In this document: positions 9,042-18,349 of the stretch, piece by piece
How the letters are laid out: each line of letters opens with the position of its first letter
Position numbering within the stretch: the first letter of the stretch is position 1
Assembly (NCBI RefSeq): GCF_002093115.1
Contig: NZ_NAAD01000007.1
Span: 79,915 to 143,914, forward strand
Direction: 5' to 3'
Origin: Geothermobacter hydrogeniphilus
Lineage (GTDB): Bacteria; Desulfobacterota; Desulfuromonadia; Desulfuromonadales; Geothermobacteraceae
Length of the DNA: 64,000 nucleotides
Notes under the pieces: model-generated
Told to the model about the DNA's origin: nothing
Seen by the model: the letters and a program-made list of their open reading frames with translations, nothing else
The model's database searches: none
Program-made: the position numbers and the translations under genes

Positions 9042-11420
9042 ATGATCCGCCACGAAACTCTCAATCCTCCACCGCATCTCTATCCGATCAACGAGTGGAA
9101 GATCATCGAGACCGCCTACTATGAGCCCTTCCTGGCCCAGACCGAGACGATTTTCGCCATCGGCAACGGCTACCTCGGGATGCGCGGCAATCATGTCGAG
9201 GGCCGCCCCAGTTTTCAGAACGGCACCTTCATCAACGGTTTTCACGAGACCTGGCCGATCGTTTACGGTGAGAAAGCCTACGGCTTCGCCGAAACCGGCC
9301 AGACCATGCTCAACGTCACCGATGCCAAGCAGATCAAGCTCTATGTCGATGACGAACCCTTTTATCTGCCGACCGCCAGCCTGCAGCTCTACGAGCGGGT
9401 TCTCGACATGCGGGCCGGGACGCTTGATCGCGAAGTGTTGTGGGAAACCGCTTCGGGCAAGCGGGTGCTGATCGAGAGTCGGCGGCTTGTTTCTTTCGAA
9501 CACCGCCACGTGGCGGCAATCTCCTACCAGGTGACGGTCCTCAACGCCGAGGCGCCGGTGGTGATTTCCTCCAAGGTTCTTGACGGCCAGGCGAACCAGG
9601 CCGGGGCGGATGACCCGCGTCAGGCCCGGGGGGTCGGTTCCCAGGTGCTGGTCCCGCAGGAGCGGTCCCGCAGGGACCAGCGCCTGATGCTGGCCCACCG
9701 GGTGGCCAACAGCGGCATGACGCTCGCCTGCGGGGTTGACCACGTGTTGCAGACCGATTGTCGGTACCAGGTCGACTCGGAGTGGTTTGAGCAGGGCGGC
9801 AAGGTGGTTTTTTCGATCACCGCCCGGCCGGGGCAGCCGATTCAGCTGTACAAGTTCATCAGCTACCACAGTTCACGCAGCGCGCCGACCGCCGAGCTCT
9901 GTGAACGGGCCGACCGGACCCTGAACCGTGTTCTCGCCGGCGGGTTCGACAGCCTGGTTAAGAGCCAGCGGGCTTACCTTGATGATTTCTGGGCGCGCAG
10001 CGATGTCGAAATTGAGGGTGACCCCGCGCTGCACAAGCGCCCCGCGGGAGAGATGCAGCAGGCCCTGCGATGGAATCTGTTTCAGATTCTGCAGGCCTCG
10101 GCGCGTGCCGAGGGCGCGGGGATTCCGGCCAAGGGCCTGACCGGTCAGACCTACGAGGGTCATTATTTCTGGGATACCGAAATTTACGTGATGCCGTTTC
10201 TGACCTACACTGCCCCGCGAGTGGCGCGCAACCTGTTGAAATTCAGGCATTCAATGCTCGAACGGGCTCGCAAAAGGGCTCGGGAAGTGAACCAGGAGGG
10301 AGCACTTTTCCCCTGGAGGACCATCAACGGTGAAGAAGCGTCGGCTTATTATGCCGCCGGCACCGCGCAGTACCATATCAATGCCGATATCGTCTACGCG
10401 TTGAAGAAGTATGTCGAGGCGAGCGATGATATCTCCCTGCTCTACAACGAGGGGGCCGAGATTCTGGTGGAAACCGCCCGCCTCTGGTACGATCTCGGCT
10501 TTTTCAATCCGCGCGAGCAGGGGCAGTTCTGCATCCATGGCGTCACCGGGCCCGACGAGTACACCACGGTGGTCAACAACAACACCTACACCAACCTGAT
10601 GGCGCGCATGAACCTGCTGTTTGCCGCCGAAACCGTGACCCGCATGCGGCAGGAAGCTCCCGACTACTACGCCACCCTGAGGCATCGTACCGGGCTGCGG
10701 GAGTCGGAGATCTGTGACTGGGGCAAGGCGGCGGCGCGCATGTATATCCCCTATGACGAGGAGACCGGTATCCACCCGCAGGATGACAATTTCCTCGACC
10801 GGGAGATCTGGGACCTGACCAAGACGCCGAGGGACAAATTTCCGTTGCTGCTCTATTACCATCCACTGGTCATCTATCGCCATCAGGTGATCAAGCAGGC
10901 GGATATCGTGCTGGCCATGTTTCTGCTCGGCAGCGAATTTTCCGCCGGGGAAAAGAAACGTAATTTTGAATATTACGATCCCCTGACCACGGGGGATTCC
11001 TCCCTCTCGGCCTGTATCCAGAGCATTGTCGCCGCCGAAATCGGCGATATGGAAAAAGCCCTGCGCTACGCGCGGTACGCGGTGCTGATGGATCTGGCCG
11101 ATGTCGGCGGCAACGTCCGTGACGGCTGCCATATCGCTTCGATGGGCGGCACCTGGATGGTGGTGGTCTACGGTTTTGCCGGCATGCGCGATGATCACGG
11201 CGAGATCAGTTTTCGGCCTCACCTGCCGCCGGCGATCCGCAGGCTGCGTTTTTCGCTGACGATCCGTGGTCAGCTGCTGGATATCGAGATGAACCAGCAG
11301 CAGGTGACCTATCTGCTGCGTGACGGGAAGGGGCTTGATATCCGCCATGAACAGCAGGCCCTGACCCTGATTCCCGACCAGCCGGTGAGCTTCCCCCTGG
11401 CGCCGGTCGCAGCAGCCTGA
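9042..11420 (+). CDS. Glycoside hydrolase family 65 disaccharide phosphorylase
   Basis: This 792-residue cytoplasmic protein has the GH65 order: N-terminal beta-sandwich (FAIGNGYLGMRGNHVEG near residue 40), an (alpha/alpha)6 catalytic barrel from about residue 330 (QTYEGHYFWDTEIYVMPF; GALFPWRTINGEEASAYY), the general acid Glu at residue 506 in HGVTGPDEYTTVVNNNTY, and a small C-terminal sheet. These enzymes phosphorolyse alpha-linked glucose disaccharides to beta-glucose 1-phosphate. Which disaccharide (trehalose, kojibiose, maltose, nigerose) cannot be told from the sequence. The mutase gene just upstream supports a phosphorylase over a hydrolase. Confidence 0.9.
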   Translation: MIRHETLNPPPHLYPINEWKIIETAYYEPFLAQTETIFAIGNGYLGMRGNHVEGRPSFQNGTFINGFHETWPIVYGEKAYGFAETGQTMLNVTDAKQIKLYVDDEPFYLPTASLQLYERVLDMRAGTLDREVLWETASGKRVLIESRRLVSFEHRHVAAISYQVTVLNAEAPVVISSKVLDGQANQAGADDPRQARGVGSQVLVPQERSRRDQRLMLAHRVANSGMTLACGVDHVLQTDCRYQVDSEWFEQGGKVVFSITARPGQPIQLYKFISYHSSRSAPTAELCERADRTLNRVLAGGFDSLVKSQRAYLDDFWARSDVEIEGDPALHKRPAGEMQQALRWNLFQILQASARAEGAGIPAKGLTGQTYEGHYFWDTEIYVMPFLTYTAPRVARNLLKFRHSMLERARKRAREVNQEGALFPWRTINGEEASAYYAAGTAQYHINADIVYALKKYVEASDDISLLYNEGAEILVETARLWYDLGFFNPREQGQFCIHGVTGPDEYTTVVNNNTYTNLMARMNLLFAAETVTRMRQEAPDYYATLRHRTGLRESEICDWGKAAARMYIPYDEETGIHPQDDNFLDREIWDLTKTPRDKFPLLLYYHPLVIYRHQVIKQADIVLAMFLLGSEFSAGEKKRNFEYYDPLTTGDSSLSACIQSIVAAEIGDMEKALRYARYAVLMDLADVGGNVRDGCHIASMGGTWMVVVYGFAGMRDDHGEISFRPHLPPAIRRLRFSLTIRGQLLDIEMNQQQVTYLLRDGKGLDIRHEQQALTLIPDQPVSFPLAPVAAA

Positions 11421-11431
11421 GGTTTTCTCCC

Positions 11432-13555
11432 ATGGCTCTCAAGTTTCGAGGCAAGCTGCTCACCCTGCTGCTGGTCATCGCCTTGGCCCCGCTGATTCTC
11501 AGTTCGGTGCTGCATGGACTGTCGATGCGGCAGCTGGGTCGTCAGCTGGCCGCCGAAACCCGTACCTACCTGGAGCGCAGCGCCCTGGAACACCTGCAGA
11601 GCATGGTTGACAACTACAACCTGCTGCTGCAGCGGGACCGGACCTTCCTGACCGCCGCCCTGAACTTCCAGGTCCGGGAGGTGGAGCGGCGGCTGGCGGC
11701 GAAGGAGCCGTCGATGCCGGCTCTTCAGGCCAGCGTCAGTGTCGCCGATTTTGACGCCGGCCGGGGCCCGTCCGATCTGGCCCCCTCTGAACGACACCTC
11801 CATTTCGGGCGGAATGGCGAGCTGACGCCGATGCCGGTCAGTTTCAGCGTGCAGTCCTACCATGTCGCGCCGGGCGGGTCATCATCCGCTGACGGTCTGG
11901 CACGCTTGGGGGACATGCCGGAGGTCTACAATTTTTTCCGTCGGCTGCGTCCCGACCTGTTTCAGTGGCAGTATACGTCTCTGCAGAGCGGCCTGCATAC
12001 CAGCTATCCCGGTCATGGCGGCATCCCGGCCGACTTTGACCCCCGCACCCGTCCCTGGTATCGCCAGGCCCGGGAGGCCGACGCGCCGGTGCGGCTGATG
12101 CTCGGGGACGCGACCACCCATCGGCTGATGCTGGTGCTGGCGGCTCCGGTCCACAACCCGGACGGCAGTTTTGCCGGTGTGACCGGGATCGACATCGCTT
12201 CCGATCGACCTCTCAGTGACTGGCGGCTGCCCGAAGCATGGGCCCAGGCTGCCGATACCATGGTCCTCAGTTTTCACCCGGACGCGGCACTGGACAAAAA
12301 ACTGGAGATCATGCTCCACGGCAGGGAAGATACGCGTCGCTACCTCTGGCGGCAGGCCGAGCCGAAAAACTATCTCGTTTCCGCCGACCGGGAGAAGATG
12401 GCAGCCCTCTGTGATGACCTGGCCAACGGGCAGGGTGGGGTGCGCAAACTCAGTTATCGTGGAGAACAGGCTTACTGGGCCTATGCGACAGCGGCTCCGG
12501 GGGAGCCGGTGGCACTGGTCGTGGTTCCCTATGAGCTGGTCACGGCTCAGGCTGAAAAGGCCGGGAGCTATGTCCTGCAGCAGGTGGTGCAGGGGTTGCG
12601 GGTCGCCGGGATTCTGCTGCTGGTCGTTATCGCCTGGGTGGTGGTTACCGCAGTTCTGCGGGCGCGGGCCGTGACCCGGCCGGTGGCCGGTCTGGCCGCT
12701 GCCGCCGGGAAGCTGGCCGAGGGGGATTTCAACGCGCGGGTCGAAATCCGCACCGGGGATGAATTCGAAGAACTCGGGGAGGCCTTCAACCGGGTCGGTC
12801 CCCAGTTGCAGGAACGACAGCAGATGAAGCAGTCGCTACTGGTGGCACGGGAGATTCAGCAGCTGCTGTTGCCGGACAAGATCCCCGACTTCCCCGGGCT
12901 GCAGATCGCCGCCGGCATCAGCTACTGTGATGAAATCGGCGGCGATTACTATGATTTTATTCATTCGGACGAAAATAGCCTCGGAGTCGTGGTCGGCGAT
13001 GTGGTTGGGCACGGGGTCGGTGCCGCCCTGCTGATGGCCTCGGTCAGTGGAGCACTGCGTTCTTCGGTGGCTTCCGGAAACGACAATCTCGAAGCGCTGT
13101 TTGATCGGCTCAATCACTATCTTTCCGAGGATGTCGGTGACACCCGTTTCATGACCCTCTTCTATGCCCGTTTCGATCTCGCCCGGCAGTCCCTCTGCTG
13201 GATTTCGGCGGGTCACGGTCCGGTTTATTACTACCGTGCCGATTGTCGGAGCATCGAGGAGCTGTCGGTGGTCGGCGTGCCGCTCGGCATCATGAACGAT
13301 GCCGACTATCCCGAAAGCTGTCGCGAGGCCCTGCGTCCGGGGGATGTGCTGGCAATCGGCACCGACGGTATCTGGGAAGCGCGCAATGCAGCCGGGGAGC
13401 AGTTCGGTGAGGATCGGTTCCTGGAACTGCTGCGGGATAACGTCTCTGCTCCGGCCGAGGAGATTTACCGGGTCATTATCGGCGCGGTGCATGATTTTCT
13501 CGGCAAGAAGGCGCAGGAGGACGACATTACTCTTGTGATCGTCAAGGCAACCTGA
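11432..13555 (+). CDS. Cache-HAMP membrane sensor with SpoIIE/RsbU-type PP2C phosphatase domain
   Basis: The 707-residue protein starts with a membrane helix (LLTLLLVIALAPLILS), followed by a long periplasmic double-Cache-like sensor (FDPRTRPWYRQAREAD at ~205, VTGIDIASD), a second helix (VAGILLLVVIAWVVV, ~390), HAMP (ARAVTRPVAGLAAAAGKLAE) and a C-terminal PP2C domain with the metal-binding aspartates in IGGDYYDF, VGDVVGHG and GTDGIWEA. This predicts a ligand-controlled serine phosphatase that dephosphorylates a STAS anti-sigma antagonist. It begins 11 bp after the GH65 gene. Its natural partners may be the STAS and RsbW-like genes at 30.6-31.4 kb, which lack a phosphatase beside them; that link is inference. 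Confidence 0.92.
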   Translation: MALKFRGKLLTLLLVIALAPLILSSVLHGLSMRQLGRQLAAETRTYLERSALEHLQSMVDNYNLLLQRDRTFLTAALNFQVREVERRLAAKEPSMPALQASVSVADFDAGRGPSDLAPSERHLHFGRNGELTPMPVSFSVQSYHVAPGGSSSADGLARLGDMPEVYNFFRRLRPDLFQWQYTSLQSGLHTSYPGHGGIPADFDPRTRPWYRQAREADAPVRLMLGDATTHRLMLVLAAPVHNPDGSFAGVTGIDIASDRPLSDWRLPEAWAQAADTMVLSFHPDAALDKKLEIMLHGREDTRRYLWRQAEPKNYLVSADREKMAALCDDLANGQGGVRKLSYRGEQAYWAYATAAPGEPVALVVVPYELVTAQAEKAGSYVLQQVVQGLRVAGILLLVVIAWVVVTAVLRARAVTRPVAGLAAAAGKLAEGDFNARVEIRTGDEFEELGEAFNRVGPQLQERQQMKQSLLVAREIQQLLLPDKIPDFPGLQIAAGISYCDEIGGDYYDFIHSDENSLGVVVGDVVGHGVGAALLMASVSGALRSSVASGNDNLEALFDRLNHYLSEDVGDTRFMTLFYARFDLARQSLCWISAGHGPVYYYRADCRSIEELSVVGVPLGIMNDADYPESCREALRPGDVLAIGTDGIWEARNAAGEQFGEDRFLELLRDNVSAPAEEIYRVIIGAVHDFLGKKAQEDDITLVIVKAT

Positions 13556-13623
13556 TAATTTTCATGAGGGGATCCTGAATTGTCGGATTGATTCAGGTCT
13601 GTGGGTTTCTACAAGGAGTTGTG

Positions 13624-14172
13624 ATGATGTCCCGTTCGTTCTTTTTCCGTCTGACGCCGGTCCTTGTGCTGTTGCTGCTCGGTGGTTGTGCCCCGAAGCC
13701 GGAATATTCGCAGAATTTCAGTCCGACCACCGATTTTTCCCGTTTCAAAACCTGGAACTGGGAGGACGAGAAATCGGTGCTGGCCGACAACCTCCTTGGC
13801 CAGGATCCGATGCAGCGACTGGTGCGCAAGGCGGTGACTCACGAGCTGGAATCCCGGGGGCTCAGGCTGGTGATGGAAAACCCCGATCTGCTGGTCAGTT
13901 ACCGGGGCAACGTTTTCAAGGCGGTCTACGCTAATCCGAAGGCGACCGGTTTTACTTCGCAGGTGGCCTGGGAACAGAACGACAGCGGCAGTTGGTTCCG
14001 TCGCTCCTCGCGCGAAGGAGTGCTGACCATCTTCCTGCTCGACCCGCAGACCAGGCAGCCGGTCTGGTCGGCGACCGGCCGCGAGCCGATTGCTGATGAA
14101 AGCGAGGCCCGGCGCAAGATTCCAGGTGTCGTGCGGACCCTGCTCTCATCCTTTCCGCCGCAGCGCCGATAG
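13624..14172 (+). CDS. DUF4136-type lipoprotein
   Basis: The 182-residue product begins with a lipoprotein signal (LVLLLLGGC). The mature part has DFSRFKTWNWEDEK followed by a predicted mixed alpha/beta domain (HELESRGLRLVMENPDLLVSY, LDPQTRQPVWSATGRE), the pattern I know from DUF4136 lipoproteins (..F..Y.TY.W.., L...G......PDL.V.Y, ..LVW.G). The function of the family is unknown to me. I chose ATG 13624, 7 bases after AAGGAG; ATG 13627 is equivalent. It lies 68 bp after the phosphatase gene. Confidence 0.82.
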   Translation: MMSRSFFFRLTPVLVLLLLGGCAPKPEYSQNFSPTTDFSRFKTWNWEDEKSVLADNLLGQDPMQRLVRKAVTHELESRGLRLVMENPDLLVSYRGNVFKAVYANPKATGFTSQVAWEQNDSGSWFRRSSREGVLTIFLLDPQTRQPVWSATGREPIADESEARRKIPGVVRTLLSSFPPQRR

Positions 14173-14544
14173 ATCGATGCGTCGGCCGGCGGGGATGCCT
14201 TGTCTGTTGCTGGGCGCCTGCAGGATACCGGTCGGCCCTCCTTTCATTCGATCCCTTCCTCCGGGGACCACAGCCCCTTCCTTTCTCGCTTCATGACCGG
14301 TTTATTGAGGTCGGTGACCTTATTTCTCCCGGCAGCCCGGCGGTGCGGTGATGGCCGCCAACCTTCCCCGGTCACTGCAGGTAGCGGATAATTTGTTATT
14401 CTGGAGCGAACCGGGCGATTTTTATCGGCGTTTCTTTGCTGAATCCCGGGATGCCAATCTCTCTTCCGGCGACCGTCTGTTGCTCCGGACCGAAAGGTTC
14501 GGCTGTCAGCGGTTTAAGCCCCTTTTGAATTCGATTGACGGGGA
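14173..14544. other. Intergenic gap without a recognisable gene
   Basis: This 372-bp stretch separates the DUF4136 lipoprotein from the PqiA-like gene. Short open frames are present but none shows a family motif, signal peptide or good ribosome site. I see no convincing terminator or sigma-70 promoter by eye, although the promoter of the downstream lipid-transport operon should lie here. Confidence 0.5.
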
Positions 14545-15153
14545 ATGTCCTTGTCCGAGTTGATGGCCTGTCATGAATGCGATCTGCTGACCCGGCTGCC
14601 CGAACTGCCGCCAGGGGGGCGTGCCCATTGCCCGCGTTGCGGCTGTCTGCTGCAGCGTGATCGGCCGAACAGTATCGAAAAAACCCTGGCGCTGTCTTTT
14701 GCCGGCCTGGTCCTCTTCATCGTGGCGGTCAGCTTTCCTTTTCTGGCTATGAAGGCGGGTGGTTTCGAACAGCACAGCAACCTGCTGACCGGGGTCTGGC
14801 TGCTGCTGGAGCAGAAGATGGTGCTGCTCGCCATGGTGGTGCTGCTGACCTGCGTTCTCTTTCCCCTCGCCGGTATTCTCGGTCTGCTCTACGTGTTGCT
14901 GCCGCTTCACTTCGGCCGTCGACTGCCGCGGGCGGAAGTGGTCTTTCGCCTGGTCAGCCACCTGCAGCCCTGGAGCATGATGGAGGTCTTCATGCTCGGC
15001 ATTCTCGTCTCGCTGGTCAAGCTGGGGCACCTGGCGGAAGTGATCCCGGGGATCTCTCTGTGGGCCTTCGCGGTGCTGATCTTCGTTCTCGCCGCCCAGA
15101 CCGCGGTGCTTGATCACCATCAGGTCTGGGAACGGCTGGAGGCCTTGCGATGA
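14545..15153 (+). CDS. PqiA-family membrane protein (first of two half-size copies)
   Basis: This 202-residue protein begins with a zinc-ribbon-like CHECDLL...CPRCGCLL (residues ~9-36) and then has four predicted membrane helices, including LSFAGLVLFIVAVSFPFLAM and MVLLAMVVLLTCVLFPLAG; RVFRLVSHLQPWSMMEVFM matches the PqiA motif (W.M.EVF.LG.LV.L.KL). PqiA proteins are the inner-membrane partners of MCE-domain PqiB. E. coli PqiA is one protein with two such halves; here each half is its own gene. It overlaps the next gene by 4 bases (ATGA). It ends CTT..GCGATGA, showing translational coupling. Confidence 0.88.
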   Translation: MSLSELMACHECDLLTRLPELPPGGRAHCPRCGCLLQRDRPNSIEKTLALSFAGLVLFIVAVSFPFLAMKAGGFEQHSNLLTGVWLLLEQKMVLLAMVVLLTCVLFPLAGILGLLYVLLPLHFGRRLPRAEVVFRLVSHLQPWSMMEVFMLGILVSLVKLGHLAEVIPGISLWAFAVLIFVLAAQTAVLDHHQVWERLEALR

Positions 15154-15788
15154 AGGCCGCCAGCATGACCGCGCGGCGGCAGAACCTGGTCAGCTGCCAC
15201 AACTGCCACCTGTTGTGCGATGCACCTGTTCCCGTCGGGAAACAACAGGTTGCCTGTTGCCCTCGTTGCGGAACGACGCTCCACAGTCGCAAGCCGAACA
15301 GCCTGATGCGGACCTGGGCGTTGGTCTTCGCTGCCGTGATTCTCTATCTGCCGGCCAACCTGCTGCCGATCACCATCACCCGTGCGATCGGCATCACCCA
15401 GTCCGATACCATCATCAGCGGCGTCATCTACTTTCTGCACAGCGGCATGGTGCCGATCGCGCTGGTGATTTTTATCGCCAGTGTCTTTGTGCCGTTGATG
15501 AAACTGCTGATCCTGATTTACCTGCTGATTTCGGTACAGCGCCGTTCGCGCCGGAGGCTGGTCGACCGAACCCGCCTCTATCGCCTGACCGAACTGGTCG
15601 GTCGATGGTCGATGGTCGATGTCTACGTGGTCACCATTCTGGTCGCCCTGGTCAAACTGGGCGCCGTTGCCCGGGTCGATGCCGGACCGGCGACACCCTA
15701 CTTTGCCGGAGTGGTGATCATTACCATGTTCGCCGCGGAGAGTTTTGATCCGCGCCTGATCTGGGATGTGATGGAGGATGACGAATGA
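15150..15788 (+). CDS. PqiA-family membrane protein (second half-size copy)
   Basis: The 212-residue product repeats the plan of its neighbour: a four-cysteine ribbon (CHNCHLL...CPRCGTTL), then four predicted membrane helices (LVFAAVILYLPANLLPITI, LVIFIASVFVPLMKLLILI) and the signature LVGRWSMVDVYVVTILVALV. In E. coli the corresponding half lies in the same polypeptide as the first. With the adjacent pqiB and pqiC genes it would form the inner-membrane end of a lipid shuttle across the periplasm. It overlaps both neighbours by 4 bases. Confidence 0.88.
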   Translation: MKAASMTARRQNLVSCHNCHLLCDAPVPVGKQQVACCPRCGTTLHSRKPNSLMRTWALVFAAVILYLPANLLPITITRAIGITQSDTIISGVIYFLHSGMVPIALVIFIASVFVPLMKLLILIYLLISVQRRSRRRLVDRTRLYRLTELVGRWSMVDVYVVTILVALVKLGAVARVDAGPATPYFAGVVIITMFAAESFDPRLIWDVMEDDE

Positions 15789-17455
15789 GCGAGGAAAAAA
15801 CGGAGCAGCCGGTTGTCCGGACGGCCGAGGTGCGTACCCGCAAAGGGTTCTCGATTGTCTGGCTGGTACCTCTGGTTGCCCTGGCGATCGGCGGCTGGCT
15901 GGTTTTCAAGGCGGTTTCGGAGCAGGGACCGCTGGTCACCATCCACTTCAAGACTGCAGAAGGGCTGGAGGCCGGGAAGACCAAGGTCCGGTACAAGGAC
16001 GTCGAGGTCGGCAAGGTCGAGGAGATCGATCTGGAACCGGGACTTGACGGGGTGGCGGTCAAGGCGCGGATGAATCCCAGTGCCAAACCGTACCTGACCG
16101 ACAAGACCCGTTTCTTCGTGGTCCGGGCGCGGATCGCCGCCGGTGAGATCTCGGCCCTCGGCACCCTCCTGTCCGGGGCCTATATCGGTGTCGATCCGGT
16201 TAAGGAGGGGAAGCTGACGAAGGTTTTCGAAGGGCTTGAAAAGCCGCCGGTGATCACCACCGACCGTCCCGGGCGCAAGTTCATGCTGCGTTCGGAAAAT
16301 CTTGGTTCCCTGGATATCGGTTCGCCGGTCTACTTCCGCCAGATCAAGGTCGGCCAAGTCATCGACTACGCTTTCAATGATGTCGGCGACGCGGTCAATA
16401 TCGAGGTTTTCATCAATGCTCCGCATGACCGGCGAGTCACCCGGGCGACCCGTTTCTGGAATGCCAGCGGTGTTGACATGACGTTGAATGCCGAGGGCAT
16501 AAGGATCAACACCCAGTCACTGGTTTCCATTCTTCAGGGGGGAATTGCCTTTGCCACACCGAAACGTCTGGTGGCAAAAGAGCCGGCTCCGGAAGGCTCC
16601 CGCTTTGTTCTTTACCCCGACCGGCAGAGCATTCAGGAACGGGAATACACCATCAAGAACTACTACCTGATGTACTTCGATCAGTCGGTGCGTGGTCTCA
16701 GGCCGGGTGCGCCGGTTGAATTCCGCGGTATCAAGGTCGGCGAGGTGGTCGATGTCCGGCTGGTGATCAACGCCGAGGAACTGAAGGCGAAAATCCCGGT
16801 GCTGGTGATGATCGAGCCGGAACGGATGGAGTACCGCCGCAATGATGAGCCGGCCGAACGTTCTTATGATCAGCTCAAGGGGTTGGACGCCGTCAGCAGG
16901 GACAGAGAAAAGGAACTGGTTCGCCGGGGTTTGCGGGCACAGTTGAAGACCGGCAGCCTGCTGACCGGAGCGCTCTATGTCGACCTGGACATTCACCCGG
17001 AGGCGAAACCGGCCGAGATCTATTACGATGGCCTCTACCCGGTTTTCCCGACCGTCCCCGGTTCGCTGGAACAGCTCACCGACAAGTTCGAGCGGATTAT
17101 GGCCAGGGTTGAAAAAATTCCCTTCGACAGTATCGGCCGCAACCTTGATCAGACCCTGGCAGCGGCCCGCAGCGCGCTGCGGAAGATCGACCGGACCACC
17201 ATTCCGCGGGTTAACGCGGTCCTGCAGCAGGTCGATCAGCAGACGGTTCCCGACCTGAACGCGACTTTGCGGCAGCTGGATGAAACCCTGGCGGATATCA
17301 AGGCAACCCTCGGCAGTGATTCGGCCCTGAATTACAATGCCCGTACCGCCCTTGATGAACTCGGTAGCGCGGTGCGTTCGATCCGGGCCCTGACCGAGTA
17401 CCTGGAGCGCAATCCTGAAGCCCTGATTTTCGGCAAGAAAGAGGAACAGAAATGA
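15785..17455 (+). CDS. pqiB: MCE-domain lipid transport protein PqiB
   Basis: The 556-residue protein has one N-terminal membrane anchor (FSIVWLVPLVALAIGGWLVF) and three MCE domains, recognisable from GLEAGKTKVRYKDVEVGKV (~55), SLDIGSPVYFRQIKVGQV (~175) and GLRPGAPVEFRGIKVGEV (~305), then a long helical C-terminus (residues ~430-540) expected to form the tunnel/needle. Length matches E. coli PqiB (546). It spans the periplasm between PqiA in the inner membrane and the outer-membrane lipoprotein PqiC, both encoded next to it. Start and stop codons overlap the neighbours by 4 bases. Confidence 0.92.
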   Translation: MSEEKTEQPVVRTAEVRTRKGFSIVWLVPLVALAIGGWLVFKAVSEQGPLVTIHFKTAEGLEAGKTKVRYKDVEVGKVEEIDLEPGLDGVAVKARMNPSAKPYLTDKTRFFVVRARIAAGEISALGTLLSGAYIGVDPVKEGKLTKVFEGLEKPPVITTDRPGRKFMLRSENLGSLDIGSPVYFRQIKVGQVIDYAFNDVGDAVNIEVFINAPHDRRVTRATRFWNASGVDMTLNAEGIRINTQSLVSILQGGIAFATPKRLVAKEPAPEGSRFVLYPDRQSIQEREYTIKNYYLMYFDQSVRGLRPGAPVEFRGIKVGEVVDVRLVINAEELKAKIPVLVMIEPERMEYRRNDEPAERSYDQLKGLDAVSRDREKELVRRGLRAQLKTGSLLTGALYVDLDIHPEAKPAEIYYDGLYPVFPTVPGSLEQLTDKFERIMARVEKIPFDSIGRNLDQTLAAARSALRKIDRTTIPRVNAVLQQVDQQTVPDLNATLRQLDETLADIKATLGSDSALNYNARTALDELGSAVRSIRALTEYLERNPEALIFGKKEEQK

Positions 17456-18072
17456 TCAAGCTTTTTATCCACAAGATATCCGTATGGCTTCTGTTCGGGC
17501 TGGTTATCGGTCTTGCCGGCTGTGGCGGGCATTCGCCGAAAACCTCATTTTACAAGTTGGTTCCGTTGGCTGAACTGGGTGAATTGGACGAGGCTGTGCC
17601 GCATTATGACTTCAGCGTCGGCGTCGGGCCGATTACCATTCCCGACTATCTCAAAAGACCGCAGATCGTAACCCGTGAGAGTAACAGCAGACTGCAGATC
17701 GCAGAGTTCCACCGCTGGGCCGGTCTGCTGGAAAAGGATATTGCCGCGGTCATGGTCGATAATCTTACGGATCTGCTCGGCAGTGAGAGGGTGGTAACCT
17801 ATCCTTGGGATCGTCTGGCCAGGCCCGACTACCGGGTGGTTTATGATATTCAGCGTTTCGATGGAACCCCTGGTGTCGAGGCGGTCCTGAAGGTTCGCTG
17901 GACGGTTTTCGATACGGTTGCGGGCAAGGCGGAGAAGGTTCTCGGAAAACGCTACCGGCTGCCGCTGGAGGACCCCGGTTATGAATCGCTGGTGAAAGCT
18001 GAGAGTGAACTGCTTGGACAGTTCAGTCGGGATGTGGCCGCTGAGCTGTTGCAGAAGAAACTGTCGGATTGA
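17452..18072 (+). CDS. pqiC: PqiC-like outer-membrane lipoprotein (ABC-type transport auxiliary family)
   Basis: The 206-residue product has a lipobox (VIGLAGC) and the family features FYKLVPL, VGPITIPDYLKRPQIVTR and LEKDIAAVMVDNLTDLLG. PqiC/YmbA lipoproteins sit in the outer membrane and dock the PqiB needle. It overlaps pqiB by 4 bases and closes the four-gene operon. Identification is secure from motif and context; the lipid moved is unknown. Confidence 0.88.
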   Translation: MIKLFIHKISVWLLFGLVIGLAGCGGHSPKTSFYKLVPLAELGELDEAVPHYDFSVGVGPITIPDYLKRPQIVTRESNSRLQIAEFHRWAGLLEKDIAAVMVDNLTDLLGSERVVTYPWDRLARPDYRVVYDIQRFDGTPGVEAVLKVRWTVFDTVAGKAEKVLGKRYRLPLEDPGYESLVKAESELLGQFSRDVAAELLQKKLSD

Positions 18073-18161
18073 GATGGATGTCCGTATTCGGATGTTTTTC
18101 GGGCCGTCTTCTTGACTGAAGGATAAATTTAGTTACCATTCATGAAATTGATATTGATTTA

Positions 18162-18318
18162 CCTGACTCCGTGAGTCCCTTTTCGGTGGGCGGCACCAGA
18201 CATTGACCTGAACTTCCCAAAATTACCCGTGAACCTGTGGGGGCGTTTCAGATTTTTGAAGATTTCATTCAGGACCGGCACTTGCCCTTTCCGTCCGACA
18301 GGAACTCGCTGAGTCTGG
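18162..18318 (+). repeat. Copy A of a dispersed ~160-bp palindromic element
   Basis: The element begins CCTGACTCCGTGAG and ends CTCGCTGAGTCTGG, degenerate versions of the perfect 14-bp terminal inverted repeats seen in the copies at 31465 and 45531. Internal blocks shared with the other copies include CATTGACCTG, CGTGAACCTGTGGGGGCG and TTTCATTCAGG. The two halves can pair into one long imperfect hairpin. It carries no reading frame of note, so it resembles a MITE or a large REP-like element. This copy is the most diverged of the three. Confidence 0.8.
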
Positions 18319-18349
18319 TATTGACCAGAACATTTCGGGCGTCTTCGTG

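Noticed and set aside
8202..9869. Open frame of 555 codons antisense to the phosphoglucomutase and GH65 genes
   Set aside because: The plus strand carries complete HAD and GH65 motifs; the antisense product has none.
14348..14563. Short plus-strand frame before the PqiA-like gene
   Set aside because: No ribosome site, no motif, and it overlaps the start of the PqiA-like gene.
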